From an uncultured Fibrobacter sp. (GTDB taxonomy: Bacteria > Fibrobacterota > Fibrobacteria > Fibrobacterales > Fibrobacteraceae): a DNA stretch of 5,445 nt. The stretch spans positions 1 through 5,445 of the forward strand of contig CAMZFJ010000164.1 in NCBI GenBank assembly GCA_947306025.1. Reading direction: 5' to 3'. This document shows positions 1-3,547 of the stretch, piece by piece; position 1 is the first letter of the stretch, and the number at the start of each line of letters is the position of its first letter. The notes beneath the pieces are model-generated. The model was given only the letters and a program-made list of their open reading frames with translations. It was not told the origin of the DNA and made no database searches. Position numbers and translations under genes: made by a program.

Positions 1-597
1 GTTCTCGACAGCGCATTCGTGTGGGCTCATAAGGCAGACCCGAAGGCTATCCTTTACATCAACGATTACAACGTTGTGGCTGCTGGCGAAACGGATCGCT
101 ATTATGGTTTGATTAAGGGTATGCTCGACCGCAAGGTGCCTGTGATGGGCATTGGCGTGCAGTGCCACTTTGGTCTCCGTCCGGTGATTCCGGGGCTTAT
201 CAAATCTCGTCTCGACAAGCTCGCTTCCCTTGGCCTCCCGATCAAGGTGACTGAATTTGACGTTGGCGATTGGCAGGTCGGCATGAATGATACCGAAGAA
301 GTTCAGGCTGAAAAGTTTGAAACGTTCATCCGTACTGCCTTTAGCCATCCGGCTGTGAACGGCAGTGTGCTGTGGGGCTTCTGGGACAACCGTCACTGGG
401 TCAAGAACGGCGGCATGGTCGCTTCTGATGGTCGTGAAAAGCCTGCTGCAAAGCGCGTTTACGACTTGTGGCACAAGGTCTGGACGACCGACCTCTACGC
501 TACTGCCGACGAAAATGGCGAAGCCAAGTTCCGCGGATTCAAGGGCTACTACCAGGTCAATGCTGGCGATAAGAAGTACCAGATTACCGTGAAGTAA
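1..597 (+). CDS. GH10 endo-1,4-beta-xylanase, C-terminal part (5' truncated by window)
   Basis: The frame is open from base 1 and ends at TAA 595-597, giving 198 visible residues; the true start is upstream. The GTG at 19 is internal, because GH10-like sequence (LDSAF.WAHKADPKA) runs through it. Visible family landmarks are YINDYN at about residues 19-24, GIGVQCHF at 50-57 (canonical GIGxQGH), the nucleophile glutamate in VTEFDV (E85, codon 253-255), and WGFWDNRHW at 125-133 (codons 373-399), which forms the aromatic end of the active-site cleft. The general acid/base glutamate lies upstream of the window. GH10 enzymes hydrolyse internal beta-1,4 bonds of xylan with retention. The protein ends soon after the usual small beta extension (RGFKGYYQV), so it has no C-terminal carbohydrate-binding or secretion domain; any such module or signal peptide would be N-terminal. 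Family assignment is firm; exact substrate is inferred. Confidence 0.93.
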   Translation, partial: VLDSAFVWAHKADPKAILYINDYNVVAAGETDRYYGLIKGMLDRKVPVMGIGVQCHFGLRPVIPGLIKSRLDKLASLGLPIKVTEFDVGDWQVGMNDTEEVQAEKFETFIRTAFSHPAVNGSVLWGFWDNRHWVKNGGMVASDGREKPAAKRVYDLWHKVWTTDLYATADENGEAKFRGFKGYYQVNAGDKKYQITVK

Positions 598-610
598 TGG
601 CTCTTTCGTC

Positions 611-637
611 ATTCCGAGCCCTTTATGGGCGAGGAAT
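611..637. repeat. REP-like imperfect palindrome
   Basis: The arms ATTCC (611-615) and GGAAT (633-637) enclose a second stem GCCC (618-621)/GGGC (627-630) with loop TTTAT. The two stems are joined by GA opposite GA, which could form tandem sheared G-A pairs. No U-run follows directly, so it is not an ordinary terminator by itself. Its position just after a stop codon and the ATTCCGAG...CGAGGAAT layout resemble dispersed intergenic palindromes of other bacteria. That it is dispersed in this genome is inferred, since only one copy is visible. Confidence 0.4.
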
Positions 638-650
638 CCAGTCAAGTTTT

Positions 651-675
651 AAAGCCGCATCATGCGGCTTTTTTC
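651..675 (+). terminator. Rho-independent terminator after the GH10 gene
   Basis: AAAGCCGC (651-658) pairs perfectly with GCGGCTTT (664-671) around loop ATCAT, and the U-run continues to 674. The stem is GC-rich in its core and lies 54 bases after the xylanase stop, so it most likely ends that transcript. Confidence 0.85.
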
Positions 676-688
676 TATCATTGCATCC

Positions 689-865
689 ATGAAACAGAAA
701 ATTCCCGGAATCCTTTTTTTGCTCGCCATGCCTCTTTCCGTCTTGCTTTACATCAAGGTAGAGGCGCTTTCTGGCTCCGAGATTCTTGGGCTGTTTTCTG
801 CGGTGGCGCTTTACGTTGTCGTAGCGCTTGTGATTGCGCTCCTGTTCAACAAAAAAGATCAATAA
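689..865 (+). CDS. Small predicted two-helix inner-membrane protein, unknown function
   Basis: This 58-residue protein starts MKQKIPGILFLL and ends NKKDQ. It has two hydrophobic stretches, about residues 5-21 and 32-52, with lysines at both ends (K2, K4 and the C-terminal KK), so both termini are probably cytoplasmic. No family is recognised. The ATG at 689 was preferred over the in-frame ATG at 662, which lies inside the terminator hairpin; an ATG at 728 would delete most of the first helix. No Shine-Dalgarno sequence is visible before any of these, and there is little room for a promoter after the terminator, so expression may depend on read-through or a promoter overlapping the hairpin. 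Codon choice looks like the neighbouring genes and the hydrophobic pattern is coherent, which supports a real gene, but no homolog can be confirmed here. Confidence 0.55.
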   Translation: MKQKIPGILFLLAMPLSVLLYIKVEALSGSEILGLFSAVALYVVVALVIALLFNKKDQ

Positions 866-899
866 AAATAAATAGCTATTAACCAAAGGCTAATAGCTA
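861..899 (-). terminator. AT-rich hairpin plus U-run, terminator of the OmpA/TSP3 gene
   Basis: TAGCTATTA (873-881) is the exact inverted copy of TAATAGCTA (891-899). After one A-C mismatch the stem gains a CC/GG pair closing on an AAA loop. Read on the minus strand, the hairpin is followed by TTTATTTTTATTG (872 down to 860), a good U-tract. It lies 55 bases downstream of the minus-strand stop. No U-tract follows on the plus side, so it should act in one direction only. Confidence 0.6.
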
Positions 900-904
900 A
901 TGTT

Positions 905-948
905 CATTGACCATTGACTAATGCCAATGACCAATGACTAATGACTAA
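905..948. repeat. Heptamer tandem repeat, (C/T)A(A/T)TGAC type
   Basis: Six near-identical units follow head to tail: CATTGAC (905-911), CATTGAC (912-918), TAATGC lacking one base (919-924), CAATGAC (925-931), CAATGAC (932-938) and TAATGAC (939-945), then TAA. The array lies in the short gap between the terminator hairpin and the stop of the minus-strand gene, so it is in that gene's 3' untranslated region. Function is unknown; slippage-generated simple sequence is the plainest explanation. Confidence 0.7.
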
Positions 949-953
949 AACCC

Positions 954-3104
954 TTATTCTTGGGCGAAATTGTGCGGAATCAGTCGAACTCCAACGGGGT
1001 TCAGCTTTGCGTGCCCGCGTACATTTGACGGCAAGTGCAAACCGTAGCCCGTTGCTTTAAGGCGCTCTTCCTTGATTCCCTTGTTCACTAGAAAATCGTA
1101 GATGACTGTCGCGCGAGCTTCGGAAAGGGATTGCGGAACCATCGCTTCTCCTTGCTTTACGCTGCACTGGATTTCGATAGCGATTTTTTTATTGTGCCGC
1201 ATGATCGAGACCACATCGCTAAATGCCGTATAAGCCGAATTGAGTGGCTTGTCTGTGCCCTTGTGGAATTGTATTCGCCTTGCAATTTTATCGAGGTTTT
1301 GCTTTTCGCGAATCGGGCATCCGTTGGCATCAACTTCTGTACCATCGAGCGTGTTGGGGCAGTTGTCGAGGTAATCGAAAATGCCATCTCGGTCCGAATC
1401 GGTGGGGCAGCCTTCGTTGTCTACGGGCGCATTCTCGGGTGTGTCGGGGCATTTATCGTCTTCGTTATAAACGCCGTCATGGTCAAAATCTAGCCGGCAA
1501 CCCAGGCTATCGACCTTCATTCCTTTTTCCGTATTTTCGCATCGGTCTCTATAGTCCGGCACGCCGTCTTCGTCAGAGTCGATGGGGCATCCGTACATGT
1601 TCACAATTTCTTTTTCAAAACTGTTCGGGCACTTGTCCCATTCATCGGGAACGCCATCGTTGTCTCTATCCAAGAAACATCCGTACTTGTTCACATTGAG
1701 CCCTGCCGGTGTGTTGGGGCAAGAATCGAGCACGTTTGGAACACCGTCTTCGTCATCGTCGCGAACGCAACCGTTTTCGTTAACGTCTTCGCCAGCTTCG
1801 GAACGCGGGCACTTGTCTAGTTCGTCTGGAATGCCGTCTTTGTCTGCATCGCGAATACAACCAAATTCATCAACCGGATATCCTTGCTTTGTTTCGGGGC
1901 AACTGTCCTTGTAGTCTGGAACGCCGTCTTCATCGTGGTCGAACGGGCATCCGTGACCGTCGATGAGCACTTCTTCGGGCGTGTCGGGGCACAAGTCCAA
2001 GTCGTCTGCAATGCCGTCGTTATCTTGGTCGGGGGCGCAACGGTATTTTCTTTCTTTTAAGGACAGGCCGGACTTGGGGCACGAGTTCATGCGTTCCTTG
2101 TAATCTTCAATCCTGCCACTGAGGTCAAACGTGCGGCTGAACTTGATAGAGGCGGCAATGGGCGGGCTTCCAGGAACGGTGTAGGAATAGTGGTGCCCCT
2201 TGTTTTTAACCGTGATAGCATGCCCACGGCTCACTTTACGCGTTCTAAATAGGTCCATGCCAAGGTCGGCGTTAATCGAAAGCGTCGTGAATTTCGGGAG
2301 CCTGACTTTTAAGCCTGGTGAAAATCTCAGTTGATCGTTCATGAACCCACGTAAAATATCCTTGGAGCGGATCCATGTTTCTCCAGAAAGTTCTAGGACA
2401 AGCGAAACCCATTCGTAGGGGAAAAGGTTAAAACCGGTACCATAGACAAAGATGTTTTCGTCACTTCCAAAATTTCTCAAGACACCCGCGTAGTTGTTCC
2501 AGTTTACGTTCCTATGGATGTTCATGGTCAAGTAGAGCGTTCCTGCCATGGAAAAGTCTGCCGAAGAATAGGAATGCGTGAGGTCACCTTTATGGATGTA
2601 CCAGAGGTGCCTTGGGCGCAGACCTTTCTCGTTTGTTCCGCTCGGGATAAACACTTCGATTGCCGCAGCAATGTTAAAAAGGTCTCTTAGCGACTGGTTC
2701 GGAAGTTGAGCCTTGACCATAAGTCCGAGGTCGCCAAAACCCAAACCTTTGAGTCTAGTTCCGCCGGCATCGCCATCGTAGTGGAAGTTGATGTTGAGCC
2801 CGACTTCGAGGTAATCGAGAACACCATAGCCGATGTATCCTAGAACCGTGTTCGATGGGGACTTGGTCAGTTGCCTTTGATTGCCTGATTCATCGACAAT
2901 GTATCCTTCGAGGCTGGCCGGCTTGTTGCTACTGGCCATCTCGAATCCGCCCATGATAAACAGGTCGCCCGGACTGAGCGTGCGAGCTCCAGGAACGTGG
3001 ATTCCGCTAGAGTTTATGGAAAATCCGGACTGCGCAAACGCAAAAACGGCGCAAACGAGAAGTGTTAATAGAAAATGTTTCATTTTTATAAAGAATTTAG
3101 ACAT
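954..3104 (-). CDS. Outer-membrane protein: predicted beta-barrel, eight TSP3 repeats, degenerate OmpA-like C-terminal domain
   Basis: This is a 716-residue protein. A signal peptide occupies about residues 1-24 (KMKHFLLTLLVCAVFAFA, predicted cut before QSG). Residues 25-327 are rich in alternating polar/hydrophobic and aromatic stretches with glycine turns (for example GLGFGDLGLMVKAQL), as in outer-membrane barrels. Residues 358-597 are eight 30-residue thrombospondin type-3 repeats, each with calcium-binding DxDxDG and cysteines at positions 15 and 29. Residues 604-716 match the OmpA C-terminal fold (SLSEARA, GIKEERLKATGYG), but the GHTD motif reads QCSV (646-649) and the final NRRVE motif is lost. 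Known OmpA domains anchor the outer membrane to peptidoglycan; here binding may be weak or altered. The start could also be M8 (ATG complement of 3081-3083); both give a signal peptide and neither has a clear Shine-Dalgarno. A role at the cell surface or in adhesion to substrate is inferred only. Confidence 0.9.
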   Translation of the reverse strand: MSKFFIKMKHFLLTLLVCAVFAFAQSGFSINSSGIHVPGARTLSPGDLFIMGGFEMASSNKPASLEGYIVDESGNQRQLTKSPSNTVLGYIGYGVLDYLEVGLNINFHYDGDAGGTRLKGLGFGDLGLMVKAQLPNQSLRDLFNIAAAIEVFIPSGTNEKGLRPRHLWYIHKGDLTHSYSSADFSMAGTLYLTMNIHRNVNWNNYAGVLRNFGSDENIFVYGTGFNLFPYEWVSLVLELSGETWIRSKDILRGFMNDQLRFSPGLKVRLPKFTTLSINADLGMDLFRTRKVSRGHAITVKNKGHHYSYTVPGSPPIAASIKFSRTFDLSGRIEDYKERMNSCPKSGLSLKERKYRCAPDQDNDGIADDLDLCPDTPEEVLIDGHGCPFDHDEDGVPDYKDSCPETKQGYPVDEFGCIRDADKDGIPDELDKCPRSEAGEDVNENGCVRDDDEDGVPNVLDSCPNTPAGLNVNKYGCFLDRDNDGVPDEWDKCPNSFEKEIVNMYGCPIDSDEDGVPDYRDRCENTEKGMKVDSLGCRLDFDHDGVYNEDDKCPDTPENAPVDNEGCPTDSDRDGIFDYLDNCPNTLDGTEVDANGCPIREKQNLDKIARRIQFHKGTDKPLNSAYTAFSDVVSIMRHNKKIAIEIQCSVKQGEAMVPQSLSEARATVIYDFLVNKGIKEERLKATGYGLHLPSNVRGHAKLNPVGVRLIPHNFAQE
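1314..2033 (-). repeat. Eight in-frame 90-bp repeats encoding TSP3 calcium-binding units
   Basis: The stretch is 720 bp, exactly 8 x 90, with no insertion or deletion. Each unit encodes D-x-D-x-D-G-(I/V) near its start and two cysteines 14 residues apart. Units 4 and 7 change the aspartate after the DG(I/V)x step to asparagine, and unit 6 has CE in place of the usual CP. The units differ clearly at DNA level, so this is an old duplication rather than a recent expansion. In the protein family such repeats form an extended calcium-stabilised rod, here between barrel and C-terminal domain. Confidence 0.92.
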
Positions 3105-3120
3105 TTTTTTGGATTAACTG

Positions 3121-3148
3121 TTTGCATTTAAAAAATTATGTATATATT
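3121..3148 (+). promoter_or_regulatory. Possible sigma70-type promoter for the acidic protein/transglycosylase operon
   Basis: TTTGCA (3121-3126) lies 16 bases before TATATT (3143-3148), which differs from the consensus -10 at one position. The -35 matches only four of six bases. Transcription would begin near 3155, giving a leader of about 175 bases before the ATG at 3332. The region is very AT-rich, so chance matches are likely. A minus-strand promoter for the OmpA/TSP3 gene should also lie here; TATACA (complement of 3139-3144) is a possible -10, but no good -35 was found. Confidence 0.35.
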
Positions 3149-3163
3149 TCACTTCCGAAGTGA
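3149..3163. promoter_or_regulatory. 15-bp palindrome in the divergent intergenic region, possible operator
   Basis: TCACTTC and GAAGTGA are perfect inverted arms around a single central C. It lies directly after the best plus-strand -10 box and upstream of the minus-strand gene, a position where a dimeric regulator could act on both directions. No regulator gene is in the window. It could alternatively form a small hairpin at the 5' end of the transcript. Confidence 0.4.
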
Positions 3164-3194
3164 GAAACAAGAACTCCGCAAACAAATTGCCATC

Positions 3195-3335
3195 ATGGCA
3201 TCGAAAGTCGCAAAGGGCGTACAAGGTCAACAGGATTATTATAATCCTGCAAATTGTAACCGCATTTGCGATGTGTGGGGTTATTCTATACGGCATGAAC
3301 AAATTGATGTAAAAACCGGAGGAATGCTTATATGA
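3195..3335 (+). CDS. Possible small upstream ORF (46 aa) overlapping the acidic gene start
   Basis: The ORF begins MASKVAKGVQGQQDYYNPAN and its TGA (3333-3335) overlaps the ATG of the next gene in an ATGA junction, an arrangement typical of translational coupling. An in-frame ATG at 3138 would lie inside the proposed promoter. No ribosome binding site precedes 3195, ATA and CGG codons occur more often than in the neighbouring genes, and no family is recognised. The region also holds inverted repeats, so it may be an untranslated leader instead. Listed as a candidate only. Confidence 0.25.
   Translation: MASKVAKGVQGQQDYYNPANCNRICDVWGYSIRHEQIDVKTGGMLI
3231..3249. promoter_or_regulatory. 19-bp perfect palindrome in the operon leader
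   Basis: CAGGATTAT (3231-3239) and ATAATCCTG (3241-3249) are exact inverted copies around one T. A second inverted pair, GCAAAT (3249-3254) and ATTTGC (3264-3269), follows and shares the last base, so the two could be alternative stems. No U-run follows, so it is not a terminator. It could be a protein-binding site or an RNA hairpin in the 5' leader. Confidence 0.45.
3318..3323 (+). promoter_or_regulatory. Strong Shine-Dalgarno (GGAGGA) for the acidic gene
   Basis: GGAGGA ends eight bases before ATG 3332. It is the only clear ribosome binding site in the window, and it fixes the start of the 71-aa gene. Confidence 0.85.
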
Positions 3336-3547
3336 ATAAGGCTTACTATTGTGGTCGTCGTCCTAAGAGTGATGCGTTCGATGATACTCCCGATCCGTCT
3401 TACTTGGGCGAAGAAGATGATTTGATCAAGGAAGAAGAAGAACCGCAAGAAGAAGAAGTTGACGAAGAAGTTGATTTTGACAAGCCATCCTTTGGCCGTA
3501 ACCCCATTTGGTCCGACTACGGCGAGGACATGGATTTCGACCAGTGA
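3332..3547 (+). CDS. Highly acidic 71-aa protein of unknown function
   Basis: The protein begins MNKAYYCGRRPKSDAFDD and ends in TGA 3545-3547. About 25 of its 71 residues are Asp or Glu against seven Lys/Arg, concentrated in residues 27-50 (runs such as EEEE and EEE), so it is strongly negative and probably disordered in the middle. There is no signal peptide or membrane segment, so it should be cytoplasmic. A small basic/cysteine N-terminus (C7, R9, R10, K12) and an aromatic C-terminal part (PSFGRNPIWSDYG) flank the acidic stretch and may be the conserved contacts. It has a strong GGAGGA site and its stop overlaps the GTG start of the transglycosylase gene, so the two are probably one operon and translationally coupled. 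No family is recognised; a role linked to envelope assembly is inferred only from position. Confidence 0.75.
   Translation: MNKAYYCGRRPKSDAFDDTPDPSYLGEEDDLIKEEEEPQEEEVDEEVDFDKPSFGRNPIWSDYGEDMDFDQ

Noticed and set aside
623..886. Overlapping ORFs on both strands (87 aa minus, 85 aa plus)
   Set aside because: Both run through the terminator hairpin and conflict with the better-supported two-helix membrane protein frame.
905..948. CRISPR array or iteron origin
   Set aside because: Units are only seven bases, adjacent without spacers, and there is no cas or replication gene nearby.
1244..1699. 151-aa plus-strand ORF, with similar ORFs at 1131-1493 and 1582-1914
   Set aside because: They are antisense to the TSP3/OmpA coding region and their length comes from the 90-bp repeat structure, not from an independent gene.
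3114..3302. 62-aa minus-strand ORF with a hydrophobic stretch
   Set aside because: It spans the promoter region and both palindromes, its start has no ribosome binding site, and it ends just upstream of the OmpA gene without coding character.
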